Position numbers and translations under genes: made by a program. Positions 53,180 through 63,622 of a stretch of DNA of 64,000 nucleotides are shown here, one piece after another; the first letter of the stretch is position 1, and every line of letters begins with the position of its first letter. The DNA lies in contig JBMOIC010000003.1 in assembly GCA_049317525.1 (NCBI GenBank), positions 1 through 64,000 of the forward strand. Direction: 5' to 3'. The notes under the pieces were generated by a model that saw only the letters and a program-made list of their open reading frames with translations, ran no database searches and was not told the origin of the DNA. This DNA comes from UBA961 sp049317525. Its GTDB lineage: Bacteria > Bacteroidota > Ignavibacteria > Kapaibacteriales > UBA961.

Positions 53180-54589
53180 ATGGAACACACCGAACAAACC
53201 AAACAATCAAAAACATCAACAAGTACCATTAGCAAAATGGGAGTTGATTTACTAAATGGTCCTATAGATTCTACACTAAGAACATTTGCAATCCCAATGG
53301 CATTCAGTTTTTTAGTGAATATGCTTTATTCATGGATTGATACATATTTTGTTAGCAGAATAGGTTCTGCTGCAATTGCTGCAATTGGAGTAAGTGAACA
53401 ATTAGGATTCTTAATTTTTAATTTTGGAAGCGGCTTTGCTATTGGCACTGGAATTATCGTTGCCAGAAGAATTGGCGAAGGAAATAAAGATGAGGCTAAT
53501 TATACTGCCACTCAAGGCATTGTAACTATGCTTGTTTTTTCTAGTTTACTTGCAATTGTTTTAGGGATTTTCCTACCTAGTACATTGCAATTATTAGGTT
53601 TAGATAAAGATCCAGAAGTATATAATTTCACAAAGGTATATTTATTCGCTTTACTTTTTGGTGTTCCAGGCAACTTTGTAACATTTCAGATAAATGCGAT
53701 AGTTAGATCTAGTGGCAATTCAATATATCCAATGATAATTTTACTATTAACCACTGTTATCAATGCAATTCTAGCTCCAATCTTAATATTTGGATATGGG
53801 CCAATTTCTGCAATGGGCATGATGGGCGCTGGAATTGCAACCGCTGCAGCTCAGTTAATAGGTGGGATAGTTTCCCTAAGCCTTATTCTTACTGGAAAAT
53901 CTGGATTACATCTGGTTTTTGATAAATTTCGATTCGACTTTCCTCTAATTTTTCGCATTGTCAAACAAGGTATTTGGTCCTCATTGCAAATGTTTGCTGT
54001 AAGTGTTAGTCGAATTTCATTATTCAAAATTGCTGCCATCTTCGACCCAAAAGTAATTGTTGCAGCATATACATTAGGATTAAAAGTTGATCTCTTTGCT
54101 TTTATGTCTGTATTCGCCGTTGGAATAGCAGTAGAAACTGCAACAGGACAAAATCTAGGAGCAAAAAATTATCATAGAATATTTGCATTCCATAAATCAG
54201 CAGTTAAGCAATTAACTATTCTGTTAAGCATCTTAGCTATTATCGCATTTCTTGTTGGCGAACAATTCGCCCTTATTTTTACCAAAGACCCAGCAATTGT
54301 TGATGCTACCGTAAAATATCTTCAAATAGCATGTTTTGGCTATATCTTTTTTGCTTTTGGATTTGTGAATATCAGGGTAATTAGTGGCGCAGGTGCAACA
54401 ATGAGAAGTATGATTATTGTAGCTTCAACACTTATCGGTGTTCAAGTTCCAACTGCTTATGCATTATCTCATTTTACTCCTTTAAGAGAAACAGGTATTT
54501 GGATAGGTGTTGTGATAAGTTATATTGCTTTAACTATAGTTGGATATCAACAACTTAAAGCGAAAACTTGGCTTAAAACTGCCATTTAA
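53180..54589 (+). CDS. MATE-family multidrug/Na+ antiporter
   Basis: 469 residues and 12 predicted helices. Begins with the typical MATE N-terminus LLNGPIDSTLRTFAIPMAFSFLVNMLYSWIDTYFVSRIG, with QINAIVRSSGNSIYPM and AVETATGQNLGAKN in the second half. Inner-membrane efflux driven by Na+ or H+; substrate not predictable. It follows a terminator and precedes an OM protein gene by 21 bases, so the two are likely co-transcribed. Confidence 0.92.
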   Translation: MEHTEQTKQSKTSTSTISKMGVDLLNGPIDSTLRTFAIPMAFSFLVNMLYSWIDTYFVSRIGSAAIAAIGVSEQLGFLIFNFGSGFAIGTGIIVARRIGEGNKDEANYTATQGIVTMLVFSSLLAIVLGIFLPSTLQLLGLDKDPEVYNFTKVYLFALLFGVPGNFVTFQINAIVRSSGNSIYPMIILLLTTVINAILAPILIFGYGPISAMGMMGAGIATAAAQLIGGIVSLSLILTGKSGLHLVFDKFRFDFPLIFRIVKQGIWSSLQMFAVSVSRISLFKIAAIFDPKVIVAAYTLGLKVDLFAFMSVFAVGIAVETATGQNLGAKNYHRIFAFHKSAVKQLTILLSILAIIAFLVGEQFALIFTKDPAIVDATVKYLQIACFGYIFFAFGFVNIRVISGAGATMRSMIIVASTLIGVQVPTAYALSHFTPLRETGIWIGVVISYIALTIVGYQQLKAKTWLKTAI

Positions 54590-54610
54590 AATAATAGAAT
54601 AATCAGGGGA

Positions 54611-56563
54611 ATGATGATGAAACACTTAATGATCTTAGTGTTATTGGGTACCCATATACATTGTGTTGCACAAGATGATAGCGATGTGATACTCGATCCA
54701 TCAATGAATGAAGCAGCATTGTTTGAATCTGATAATTATGATTATTATGTTTCTAATAAGATAAACTTATCTCAATCAACCTATAATGACATTGCTCTTC
54801 TACCAGGGATTTCAGTTATTACTGCTAAAAGAATTAAGAGGATGCTCTTAGATTCAACACTCAGTTTACAAAATATCATACAAGACACTGCATTACATTT
54901 ATCAATATATCAACAGCAAGTACTTCAATATTGTACCTATATTGGTGAATCTTTATCTCACATCGATTCTGGTTCTTTGCAATTACATGTAAAACATAGG
55001 ATCAGATATCTGCAAAAGTCTGGCACATCCAAAGGGCAAATAAATAGTAATTTTACTGGCTCTGCTCACGAATTGTATAGTCGAACTCAGGTAACATTAG
55101 GTGATGTTCAAAGCGGTTTTACTTTCTGTAAGGATGCAGATGAACCATATAAATTTTCATTTTTAAGTTATTATGCTTCTTATACTAAGGACTCATTTAC
55201 TGTATTATTAGGTGATTATATTCCACATATAGCTATGGGGTCTTTATTATCTTCAGGATTAAGATTTTCAGGAGGTTTATATCCAATTTCTTCATTAAAT
55301 TCTTGGAAAACATCCATTAAGCCTTGGACATCATCGATGGAACATATCTATTTCCGTGGAATTTCTGTTGAACATGTGAAAACTTTCAATCATCTTACTA
55401 TGCACTCAGCGCTCTTTTTTTCTAACCGAAATAGAAGCGCTAATCTAGATTTGAATGGAGCAATTACTGGTTTTCCGATTAATGGATTATATAGAACATC
55501 CACAGAGCAGCATGCAATAAATAATGCCAAAGAGACAAAATATGGAGCATTTTCAGAAATAAGTGATTCACTGTATAAAGTTACTTTAGCCCTCTTGATG
55601 TGCAATTATGATAAGCCTATTCATAGTAATTCAGAAGCTTCTTTTCAACAAGCTCATAATATTACAATGTCTCTTGCAGGAAAATACAGCAAAAACAATA
55701 TTCATCTTCTATCAGAATTCTTATTAGACAAGAATTTTGCTTATGGCTTTCAAAGTGCTTTTGTATTTGATAAAGACATCTATAATATTGGCATAGGAAT
55801 ATCTCATTGGCCAATAGATATATTATCTCCATTTGGCCAAACAATTGGAAGATTCATAAAGCCAACGAATCAATCAAGTATATATGCTGCTTTAGAGTAC
55901 AAAGCTTCGCATCATCTATATTTTTCTGGTTATGCATCATTCTATTCATCAAAGCAACCAAGATTTGGGGATGATTTTCCTAAAACAGGTATGATTACTT
56001 CAATTCAATGTAAAGTACATACTTCTTTAAAAACGTATTATCTTTTGCAATTTTCAGATGAAGTAAGTTCTGAAACTGAATTACTTATACCACAACACAG
56101 AATATATTCTTCGATGCAAACCAAAAGATTTCAAGCTGGATGTTCTTCTTCTCATAGTACTATACATATTCAATATAAAGTAGCGTATACGTCAAAAAAA
56201 TATAAAGAATCAGGTAGGAGTGAATATGGTTTAGCGGGATCATTACTCTTAAGTGGCACAGTACCATATATAGAAAATCTTCACATACATATTAAACAAA
56301 CAGTGTTTTCTGTATCTGATTATATCGCTTCAATTTGGTTCCCAGAATCGGGTTTGCCAGGACAAATCTTTTTTAATCCATTATATGGGAAAGGAGTGCA
56401 AACAATAATTTCTGCAAAATACTCGATACATAAAAAAGTAAGTATTTCTACTAATATATCGGGAATATATAAACCTTTGCAAAAAGAATTAGGTAGTGGA
56501 TTAGACGCTATCGCAGGTTCTAGTAGGTACACTTATGGAATTCAGGCCGATATTCAATTTTGA
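54611..56563 (+). CDS. Exported helix-hairpin-helix protein with outer-membrane barrel
   Basis: 650 residues; signal peptide ends CVAQD. Residues 50-95 form a ComEA-type helix-hairpin-helix (KINLSQSTYNDIALLPGIS-VITAKRIKRML). The remaining about 500 residues are glycine/aromatic-rich strands consistent with a barrel, closing YTYGIQADIQF. Such HhH-barrel proteins are common in Bacteroidota; DNA binding or competence has been suggested but is not established. Overlaps the convergent methyltransferase gene by 10 bases. GGGGA precedes the triple ATG. Confidence 0.75.
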   Translation: MMMKHLMILVLLGTHIHCVAQDDSDVILDPSMNEAALFESDNYDYYVSNKINLSQSTYNDIALLPGISVITAKRIKRMLLDSTLSLQNIIQDTALHLSIYQQQVLQYCTYIGESLSHIDSGSLQLHVKHRIRYLQKSGTSKGQINSNFTGSAHELYSRTQVTLGDVQSGFTFCKDADEPYKFSFLSYYASYTKDSFTVLLGDYIPHIAMGSLLSSGLRFSGGLYPISSLNSWKTSIKPWTSSMEHIYFRGISVEHVKTFNHLTMHSALFFSNRNRSANLDLNGAITGFPINGLYRTSTEQHAINNAKETKYGAFSEISDSLYKVTLALLMCNYDKPIHSNSEASFQQAHNITMSLAGKYSKNNIHLLSEFLLDKNFAYGFQSAFVFDKDIYNIGIGISHWPIDILSPFGQTIGRFIKPTNQSSIYAALEYKASHHLYFSGYASFYSSKQPRFGDDFPKTGMITSIQCKVHTSLKTYYLLQFSDEVSSETELLIPQHRIYSSMQTKRFQAGCSSSHSTIHIQYKVAYTSKKYKESGRSEYGLAGSLLLSGTVPYIENLHIHIKQTVFSVSDYIASIWFPESGLPGQIFFNPLYGKGVQTIISAKYSIHKKVSISTNISGIYKPLQKELGSGLDAIAGSSRYTYGIQADIQF

Positions 56564-57831
56564 TTGAGAATATATTCCGCCAATTTAGGTTTTACATTAA
56601 ATTCTTTGCTTGCATTTTGCCATCTTTCCAGGGCTTCTTGCTTATGTTTATGTGGCATATTGTGTATATATAAAGCCCTAATCATGATATTTTTAGCAGT
56701 ATGTTCTAATGGAGTAAATTCTATTAAATCTGCGCTATAGCTTTGGCTACATAAAATGTCTTTACGCATTGAATCAGTAATTAAGTCTCCTAAACGTTCT
56801 TTAGCTATTCCGTCTTTTAGCAATAAAGATAAATTCTCTGGCATATTTTTAATATTCATTTGTTGTTGCACATAATGGTGACAACATGGAGCAGCCAAAA
56901 TAATTGCTGCTTTTCTTTGTAATGCTAAAAGCAAAGCATCATCTGTTGCAGTATCACATGCATGCAAAGCGATATGGACTTCAGCAAAATCGTCGATTTT
57001 AGGTCCATTCCAATCGCCAATAGATGTACACTCAAAATGTGCACGGTGTTCCAATCCAAGATTTATTGATGTACTATTACAAAAATCTACTAGTACTTGG
57101 TTACATTCTAAACCATATAATTCTGCTTCAAGATTACAGCTATATATCATCCACCACAATAATGAAAAACTTAGATATGCTTTTCCGCATCCGCTATCAA
57201 TAATTCTAATTTTCTTATTATGTATATGTGAAGATTGTTGTTTATATAGATTGATGAAGTGATTGATTTGCTTGTATTTATCTCTCATAGAAGGTATAAT
57301 AACACCCTTCTGATCGCAAATCCCTAATGCTTTAAGTAAGATTTCTGCATTGTAAGGATTTACAAGCATATCTTTTTCACGATTATTAAAGGATTTGTTA
57401 GCCCAATTCTTTTTTGATGGAGCAGTATATTTGTATAATAAAGAAGGACTAGATAGACTATTATATTTTCCTTGAGACCTTATATATAGGTCCTTATGGC
57501 TCATTTGAATATGTAATTGTCCAAAAGGTACATGTAGATATGAATCAATAATCTGAAACAATTCTTCAATATTATTTAGACTAAAATTATACGTAAAAGA
57601 CTGCTTCTGAGTAAGAATTTCTCTTTGAATTGACATCTGAGAATCTTGTTGAGAGCTAATCATTACCGTCATTTTTTTACAATAAAGATATGATTGATTA
57701 TCTGGTTCAATAGTAATCGACTCTTTAACTCTGCAATCCGAGAATGTAAGTATAATATCAGACGCCAATATGTCTGAATGTTCACTAGAAATGAAAAACT
57801 CTTTTACGGCATATATTGCAGATTGAAGCAT
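56554..57831 (-). CDS. SAM-dependent methyltransferase (Methyltransf_32-like)
   Basis: About 425 residues from ATG 57831; 36 extra codons upstream (to 57939) are AT-rich and hydrophobic and likely not translated. The C-terminal Rossmann methyltransferase has motif I RIIDSGCGKAYLSFSLLWW near 205, the acidic post-I LYGLECNQVLVDFC, and the motif IV-like AEVHIALHACDTATDDALL followed by APCCHHYVQQQM. This HACDT-CCHH pattern matches Methyltransf_32/GSTCD-like methyltransferases of unsettled substrate. The N-terminal 190 residues are unrecognised. Convergent with the HhH gene; divergent from purS. Confidence 0.78.
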   Translation of the reverse strand: MLQSAIYAVKEFFISSEHSDILASDIILTFSDCRVKESITIEPDNQSYLYCKKMTVMISSQQDSQMSIQREILTQKQSFTYNFSLNNIEELFQIIDSYLHVPFGQLHIQMSHKDLYIRSQGKYNSLSSPSLLYKYTAPSKKNWANKSFNNREKDMLVNPYNAEILLKALGICDQKGVIIPSMRDKYKQINHFINLYKQQSSHIHNKKIRIIDSGCGKAYLSFSLLWWMIYSCNLEAELYGLECNQVLVDFCNSTSINLGLEHRAHFECTSIGDWNGPKIDDFAEVHIALHACDTATDDALLLALQRKAAIILAAPCCHHYVQQQMNIKNMPENLSLLLKDGIAKERLGDLITDSMRKDILCSQSYSADLIEFTPLEHTAKNIMIRALYIHNMPHKHKQEALERWQNASKEFNVKPKLAEYILNQN

Positions 57832-58034
57832 AGAATTAATGTTAACAGCATGATAAAACAAAAAGTATATGTACAAATTATAGGTTTTTAAGAACATGTT
57901 CTCATATTGAATATATATGAAAATATTAACCAGAATCATATTTCAATTGTTTTCTCCTTCAAATCAATTCATTAAACCTTAAATCCAATAAAAAATTGAT
58001 TGCAATCATTGTCAAAATAACGAAGCAGTTTTTG

Positions 58035-58042
58035 TATTTTTG
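58035..58042 (+). promoter_or_regulatory. Candidate -7 element for purS-purQ
   Basis: TATTTTTG at 58035-58042 matches TAnnTTTG; the best -33 (TTG) is 23 or more bases upstream, longer than ideal. 35 bases to the purS ATG. Confidence 0.3.
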
Positions 58043-58076
58043 CTCATAGTAATACTTTATCACAATATATTTTCTC

Positions 58077-58337
58077 ATGAAACACTTCAAAGCATCGATA
58101 ACAGTTTCTTTGCGAAAGAGCATTTTAGATGTTCAAGGTAAAACAGTAGAACATGCCTTACATTCCACAAATTTCCCAATGATTAAGAATACAAGAATTG
58201 GCAAACATGTCGAATTAGAAATAGATGCAGAAAATGCAGAAAATGCTTATGAACTGCTTTCTGATGCATGTAAAACAATCATTGCAAATCCAATTATGGA
58301 AGATTACCATATTGATCTTCATGAAATGGAGGCATAA
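58077..58337 (+). CDS. purS: Phosphoribosylformylglycinamidine synthase subunit PurS
   Basis: Small subunit (86 residues) of the three-part FGAM synthase of purine biosynthesis. Family motifs VSLRKSILDVQGKTVEHAL, IGKHVELEIDAENAENA and CKTIIANPIMEDYHI are all present. purQ follows after two bases; purL is not in the window. Confidence 0.95.
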   Translation: MKHFKASITVSLRKSILDVQGKTVEHALHSTNFPMIKNTRIGKHVELEIDAENAENAYELLSDACKTIIANPIMEDYHIDLHEMEA

Positions 58338-58339
58338 TC

Positions 58340-59041
58340 ATGAGATTTGGAATAGTGGTATTTCCGGGTTCAAATTGTGATCATGATGCATTTTATGCAA
58401 CTAGCCATAATGCTGAAAGCGAATCGATTATGTTGTGGCATAAAGATACTTCGATACCAAAAGGAACAGATTGTATAATCTTACCTGGTGGTTTTTCTTA
58501 TGGCGATTATTTGAGATGTGGTGCAATTGCGCGTGTATCTCCGATTATGGCAGCTGTTACCCAGCATGCTAAACGTGGTGGATATGTATTAGGAATATGT
58601 AATGGCTTTCAGATTTTAACAGAATCTGGTTTATTGCCTGGTGCATTATTACGCAATTCATCACTAAGTTTTATCTGCAAGGATATATATGTAAGAGCTG
58701 AAAACAGTGTATCACCATTTACAAATAGATTAGAACAGGGACAAATTTTGAGAGTGCCTATTGCTCATGGAGAAGGTAATTATTTTGCAGATGAAGACAC
58801 CTTAAACATGCTTGAACAACAAGGCAGAGTTGCATTTAAATATTGCGATGTGAATGGCAATACAAATCTTGATTCTAATCCAAATGGTTCAGCAAGGAAT
58901 ATAGCAGGCATCCTAAATGAACAAGGAAATGTTCTTGGTATGATGCCGCATCCAGAGCGTTGTTGCGATACACAGATTGGCAATGCAGATGGATTGGCAG
59001 TTTTTCAATCATTGATTTCTGCAGCTGAAGTACTTATATAA
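58340..59041 (+). CDS. purQ: Phosphoribosylformylglycinamidine synthase subunit PurQ
   Basis: Glutamine amidotransferase subunit of FGAM synthase. The catalytic triad is visible: Cys in VLGICNGFQIL near 86, His and Glu in MMPHPERC near the end. Also FPGSNCDHDA at the N-terminus and LPGGFSYGDYLRCGAIA. 233 residues, normal. GGAGG seven bases upstream. Co-transcribed with purS. Confidence 0.97.
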   Translation: MRFGIVVFPGSNCDHDAFYATSHNAESESIMLWHKDTSIPKGTDCIILPGGFSYGDYLRCGAIARVSPIMAAVTQHAKRGGYVLGICNGFQILTESGLLPGALLRNSSLSFICKDIYVRAENSVSPFTNRLEQGQILRVPIAHGEGNYFADEDTLNMLEQQGRVAFKYCDVNGNTNLDSNPNGSARNIAGILNEQGNVLGMMPHPERCCDTQIGNADGLAVFQSLISAAEVLI

Positions 59042-59086
59042 ATATTTTGACCATATACTTGATCATTTTCACATTATGAGGTTTTT

Positions 59087-59269
59087 ATGGGTTTTCTCCC
59101 CGGCGGATCGGAATGGCTACTAATATTGCTATTCATTATTATCTTTTTTGGTGCGAAAAAAATTCCAGAATTGATGCGCGGATTGGGTAGTGGTATCCGT
59201 GAATTTAAAAAAGCATCTAATGGTGAAGACATAAAAGATTCAACATCAGAAAAGAAAGACACAGAATAA
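59087..59269 (+). CDS. tatA: Twin-arginine translocase TatA-type protein
   Basis: 60 residues: one N-terminal helix (LLILLFIIIFFGAKKIPELM), the F-G hinge, and an amphipathic helix GLGSGIREFKKASNG with a charged tail. Typical TatA. It lies 45 bases before a second TatA/B-type gene and 41 kb from tatC. Confidence 0.92.
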   Translation: MGFLPGGSEWLLILLFIIIFFGAKKIPELMRGLGSGIREFKKASNGEDIKDSTSEKKDTE

Positions 59270-59314
59270 GGCTTTAGCTTTTTGTATTGTTTTTACTATC
59301 AATAAAGAAACTCC

Positions 59315-59698
59315 ATGTTTGATATTGGCGGAGCAGAATTTCTTATGATTGGCTTGGCAATTTTATTGTTGTTTGGGCCAAAGAAAATCCCGGAAGTAAT
59401 GCATTCGATAGGGAAAGGTATACGCTATTTTAGGAAAGCTCAAGAAGATCTAAAATCTCAGATTCGTGATATCTCTACAGAGGTAGAAAAACAAACAAAT
59501 ATCACAAATACAGTTGTACATGAATCTTCATCTCAGATTCATGTAGATACAACAATTGTAGAATCAGAAACACAAACATTCTCTATTAGGCCAGCTGAAG
59601 GCTCTTTAGCAAGAAATGTGCACATCGACGAAATACAAGAAGATACTACACATATTTCAGACCCCAATCCGCAAAAAACTCTTGAACAAGGTCAATAA
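59315..59698 (+). CDS. TatA/TatB-like protein with extended C-terminus
   Basis: 127 residues. Helix and hinge FLMIGLAILLLFGPKKIPEVM then amphipathic GKGIRYFRKAQEDLKSQI, and a long polar C-terminal tail (about 60-127) rich in T, S, E and Q. The longer tail and its position after tatA suggest a TatB role, but sequence alone cannot separate TatA from TatB. Its end overlaps the start of the DUF5683 gene. Confidence 0.88.
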   Translation: MFDIGGAEFLMIGLAILLLFGPKKIPEVMHSIGKGIRYFRKAQEDLKSQIRDISTEVEKQTNITNTVVHESSSQIHVDTTIVESETQTFSIRPAEGSLARNVHIDEIQEDTTHISDPNPQKTLEQGQ

Positions 59699-60233
59699 AA
59701 TAAGATATATCTTTTGTGTAGCATTTTGCTGCCTGATATATTCCTCTGCACTTGCTCAGGATAGTTCTATTATTCCAATGATAAAAGATTCTAATAGCAT
59801 TGTATTAAAGAAAAGTAAATCTCCATTTAATGCTGTTCTCTATTCTTTTATCTTTCCAGGTAGTGGCCAACTATATGTAGAGTCTTATTGGAAAGCCCCT
59901 TTAGCTGCAGGTGCCGCAGGTTTTTTTATCTATCAGATACTACATAATCACTCACTGTATACTCAAAATGCTGATGCTTATAATCAAGCAATTGCAAATG
60001 GACAATCACCATTATTACCTGAAATTGATTTACTAAAAAGAAAAAGAGAATTTTATAATAATAATAGAGATATTAATGGATTATATCTATTAGCTGTTTA
60101 TGGAATTGCTGCAGTTGATGCTTATGTTGGTGCCCATCTTTTTGATTTTGACATCAGTGATGATTTGTCTATGACTATTCTTCCACATCCAATCAATAAT
60201 GGCGGAGTTTTCTCTGCTAGAATTACTTTTTAG
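59682..60233 (+). CDS. DUF5683-family exported protein
   Basis: Bacteroidota-specific family of unknown function. Signal peptide NKVNKIRYIFCVAFCCLIYSSALAQ, then the signature SPFNAVLYSFIFPGSGQLYVESYWKAPLAAG with two hydrophobic helices and a C-terminal segment AAVDAYVGAHLFDFD. The frame is open from 59616, but TTG 59682 gives the complete signal peptide and is used here; it overlaps the tat gene by 17 bases. Its stop overlaps the stop of the convergent gene by four bases. Confidence 0.8.
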   Translation: MNKVNKIRYIFCVAFCCLIYSSALAQDSSIIPMIKDSNSIVLKKSKSPFNAVLYSFIFPGSGQLYVESYWKAPLAAGAAGFFIYQILHNHSLYTQNADAYNQAIANGQSPLLPEIDLLKRKREFYNNNRDINGLYLLAVYGIAAVDAYVGAHLFDFDISDDLSMTILPHPINNGGVFSARITF

Positions 60234-63200
60234 TTTTCTACCGTAGCGCCTTGGGGCAAAATATAAAAAGCTGGACTTTGCGAATAATAACCACTCCCTA
60301 ATGGAAATTCCCTTTTTTGTCTTTTGCCATTTTTCAGTTTAATAGTGATAGATTTTCTTGTTTTGTTTTTTTGCACTGAACCTTTATTGGGGATATCGAT
60401 AGCAAAAGATTGTGATTTGCCAGAATTAATACCAGCAATAATATGTACATTTTGCTTTCCAACTGGAATCATAACTAAACTACGCCCATCTTTAGGGACA
60501 ATAAAACCACTTTGTAAAGAAGGAAGATAAGTAAAATCACCTTTCCCATTCCCTAATAAAACACATCCCAAACCATTATCATAACGGAACATTTCGGGGT
60601 CTGGACCATTAAAGTTTCCAATAGCCATGATATCCATTGCACCATCAGCATTAAAATCCTCGGCAATTAAGCCATATATAGGAGAAAACTGCATCTCAAT
60701 AGGTAATTCATGCATAATAAATTGTCCTGCACCTTTATTTTCCAACCACATAGTTGAATAATTATGTGCAGTAAAATGAAGTGCATCAGCAATTGAAGCA
60801 CCAAAGATATCTTCGAAACTGGCTTGGCCATAACTATGATAATTTGGAAATCTTCTATTTAAAGTAGGAATTTGAGCATATAAAGGAGCCCTCATTCTTA
60901 CTGGATAGCGTTTTCCACCATTCCAATATGTCATAATCACATCATTGCTACCATTTTCATCAAAATCTTTCACATATAATTCTATAGGTTTTTCTATGGT
61001 TGGTTTATATCGAGTATTCTTTCCTACATTTCCACACACATAATCCATATCGCCATCATTATCAAGATCTGCAGGAATTATACTATTATAAGCACCAGAA
61101 ATTGAATCTTTAATTGGATGAGCAATTGAAAATATTCCTTTATTGTTTATGAACAAAGTTGGAGACATCCATTCGCCAACTACCCATAAATCCATATCAT
61201 TATCATTATCTACATCGCTCCACAATGCAGAAGTTACTAATCCTACAGAACTTAAACCTGGAGCTATAGAATCTGTGATATCTTTCCAGCCATCTTTATC
61301 TTTTCTAAGAAGTATAGACTTTGGGATCATAGGATATTTCCCGGGAATAGCTCTGGCACCAATAAATATATCTATATCACCATCACTATCATAATCAGCG
61401 CCAACTGTACAAGATGCAGCCGATTGCTCACCAGGTAATTCCATTATTCCTTGAGCCTTAGCAAACAATCCTTTCCCATCATTTATATATAATCTATCTT
61501 GTAATAATTCCACTTCTTCTTGGGCAAGTTCATTACCACCAGAACTAATATAGCAGTCATTGTCTCCATCACCATCTGCATCAAACAGCAAAATTCCCTG
61601 ATCTTCATATCGAAAATCAGCTTCGAATGTAGGTTGTTTTAGTATTGTAAATTTTCCTGAAGCATTTCCGATATAACACATCGCAGGGATTTCGTGAGAA
61701 CCACCAATGATTAAGTCATCTATAGCGTCGCCATTAATATCAGCAGCAGCTATAGCTGGTCCATTTATAGAAAGCCTTCCAGGCATTAAACGCTGTTGAT
61801 AAAAATCATCAAATAGATTTTCTTTATGTTTATAATCAATACTTTCTGATGCAGATAATTCTTTACATAGCAATGGTTTAGAATCAATCATTGCCGCATA
61901 TTTTGCATCTGCTTGTTTAATTGTAATCAATTTATTAATAGGCACAGAATTCACTATTTGTTTTAAAGATCCTGGCCAATACACAATTACTTTTTTGATT
62001 TCAGTAGCATCTGCCAATCCAACATGAATGATTGGATCTACACAAGATAAAAATCCACGACCTGAATGGGCTTCTCTATATGCAATAAAGTCTTTGCCTT
62101 TTATGGTATAATGGACTTCGATTTTTGCTCCAATACCTGCGCTATTTTTTGCAGCTCCACGTAATTGTATCCTCAAAAAATTGCCACGTTTTTGTTCAAC
62201 AGCCATATTACGATAAAGAAAAGCATTGGAATCTATATTATTCAATGCCATATCTAGATCACCATCATTATCGAAATCGGCATAAATAGCACCATTTGTA
62301 CTTAACTTTTGGGTTAAACCCCATTCATTGCTAATATCTTCAAATTGAAGATTCCCTTTATTTCTAAAAACATAATTTCTTAATCTAGTTTTAGGCATAG
62401 AATTAATGAGCCACATAAACTTATCAGTCTTTTTCTTGACGCTATAACTGGCAATATCCATGTCTTGTCCATCTCTATTTATACCATTCATGATACAAAT
62501 ATCTTGCATGCCATCATTATCCATATCGGCAAACCAGCTGGCCCAACTCCAATCTGTTTCTGCAATTCCGGCTAAATAACCAATATCACAAAAATTAAGA
62601 TTTCCACAGTTTAATTGAAGGCAATTTCTGGTTAAAGAAGTGGAATCAAAATATGGGTTAAAAGTAGAAGGGGTTGTCATTTGCGTTAAACGTCTTTCAT
62701 GGTCTGGAGGCAACATATCTACAGTTAAAATATCGGCCAATCCATCATTATTGATATCACCGATATCAGAACCCATAGAAAAATGAGAAGTATGACGAAG
62801 TTTCTGGGGGGCGATATCAGTAAAAGTACCATTCTTATTATTGATATAGAGCAAATCCCTAGCTTCAAAGTCATTTGCTACATAAATATCTGTCCACCCA
62901 TCATTATTTAGATCCCCTAAAGCAACACTTAAACAATATCTATCATCATCAATTCCCGCTTGTTTTGAGATATCTGAAAATATACCATTATTATTGATCA
63001 TGAGCTTATCAGGATAGCCATGCACTTGAGCATAGCCGCCGGCAGTATATCCATTTTGGCCAATATATGCATCTAAATCGCCATCATGATCATAGTCAAA
63101 AAATACAGCTTGAACACTTTTACCTTCATAATTTAAACCAAATTCAGCGCCCTTTTCAGTGAATATGCCATTACCATTATTGATATACAATAAATTTGGA

Positions 63201-63622
63201 TCATTAAATCTACATATATAAAGGTCCATATCGCCATCGCCATCTATATCTACAAAAGTAGGACCAAAACTCAAAGAAGCAGAATCTGAAATCCCAGCTT
63301 TTTTTGAAATATCTTCAAATTTCCAATTTCCTTTATTGAGATATAATTTATTAGGTACTTGCATACCCGTAAAGAAAAGATCTATCAATCCATCATTATT
63401 GATATCGCCAGCTGCAATACCATTTCCTATGTACACAAAGAACTGTCTACTATAATTAAAATCTTCTGTTTCTATCAGCCTATTAAAAAAGGAAATTCCA
63501 ATAGAATCAGGTGATTGCAATTCTAAGAGTGGCCCCTTCCCTATTTTCTCATGTGATTGAGAAAGAATAGTATTGAATGTTAAAAAAGACAATAGAACTG
63601 ATAAATAGATATGTATTTTCAT
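60230..63622 (-). CDS. Large exported FG-GAP/VCBS repeat protein with ASPIC/UnbV domain
   Basis: 1130 residues, of the CRTAC1/UnbV-like family frequent in Bacteroidota. Signal peptide ends ILSQS. At least a dozen calcium-binding blade repeats of DxNxDGxxD type are visible, e.g. GDINNDGLIDLFF, DIDGDGDMDLYIC, DFDNDGDLDMALN, DADGDGDNDCYIS and DLDNDGDMDYVCG, forming two propellers (about 40-470 and 610-1050). Between them is the ASPIC/UnbV domain (about 480-570) with AGIGAKIEVHY and HSGRGFLSCVDPIIHVGL. No T9SS sorting tail is evident. Probably surface or secreted; ligand unknown. Monocistronic. Confidence 0.88.
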   Translation of the reverse strand: MKIHIYLSVLLSFLTFNTILSQSHEKIGKGPLLELQSPDSIGISFFNRLIETEDFNYSRQFFVYIGNGIAAGDINNDGLIDLFFTGMQVPNKLYLNKGNWKFEDISKKAGISDSASLSFGPTFVDIDGDGDMDLYICRFNDPNLLYINNGNGIFTEKGAEFGLNYEGKSVQAVFFDYDHDGDLDAYIGQNGYTAGGYAQVHGYPDKLMINNNGIFSDISKQAGIDDDRYCLSVALGDLNNDGWTDIYVANDFEARDLLYINNKNGTFTDIAPQKLRHTSHFSMGSDIGDINNDGLADILTVDMLPPDHERRLTQMTTPSTFNPYFDSTSLTRNCLQLNCGNLNFCDIGYLAGIAETDWSWASWFADMDNDGMQDICIMNGINRDGQDMDIASYSVKKKTDKFMWLINSMPKTRLRNYVFRNKGNLQFEDISNEWGLTQKLSTNGAIYADFDNDGDLDMALNNIDSNAFLYRNMAVEQKRGNFLRIQLRGAAKNSAGIGAKIEVHYTIKGKDFIAYREAHSGRGFLSCVDPIIHVGLADATEIKKVIVYWPGSLKQIVNSVPINKLITIKQADAKYAAMIDSKPLLCKELSASESIDYKHKENLFDDFYQQRLMPGRLSINGPAIAAADINGDAIDDLIIGGSHEIPAMCYIGNASGKFTILKQPTFEADFRYEDQGILLFDADGDGDNDCYISSGGNELAQEEVELLQDRLYINDGKGLFAKAQGIMELPGEQSAASCTVGADYDSDGDIDIFIGARAIPGKYPMIPKSILLRKDKDGWKDITDSIAPGLSSVGLVTSALWSDVDNDNDMDLWVVGEWMSPTLFINNKGIFSIAHPIKDSISGAYNSIIPADLDNDGDMDYVCGNVGKNTRYKPTIEKPIELYVKDFDENGSNDVIMTYWNGGKRYPVRMRAPLYAQIPTLNRRFPNYHSYGQASFEDIFGASIADALHFTAHNYSTMWLENKGAGQFIMHELPIEMQFSPIYGLIAEDFNADGAMDIMAIGNFNGPDPEMFRYDNGLGCVLLGNGKGDFTYLPSLQSGFIVPKDGRSLVMIPVGKQNVHIIAGINSGKSQSFAIDIPNKGSVQKNKTRKSITIKLKNGKRQKREFPLGSGYYSQSPAFYILPQGATVEN

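Noticed and set aside
57832..57939. N-terminal extension of the methyltransferase
   Set aside because: Highly AT-rich, hydrophobic and tyrosine-rich, unlike the rest; the internal ATG gives a more normal protein.
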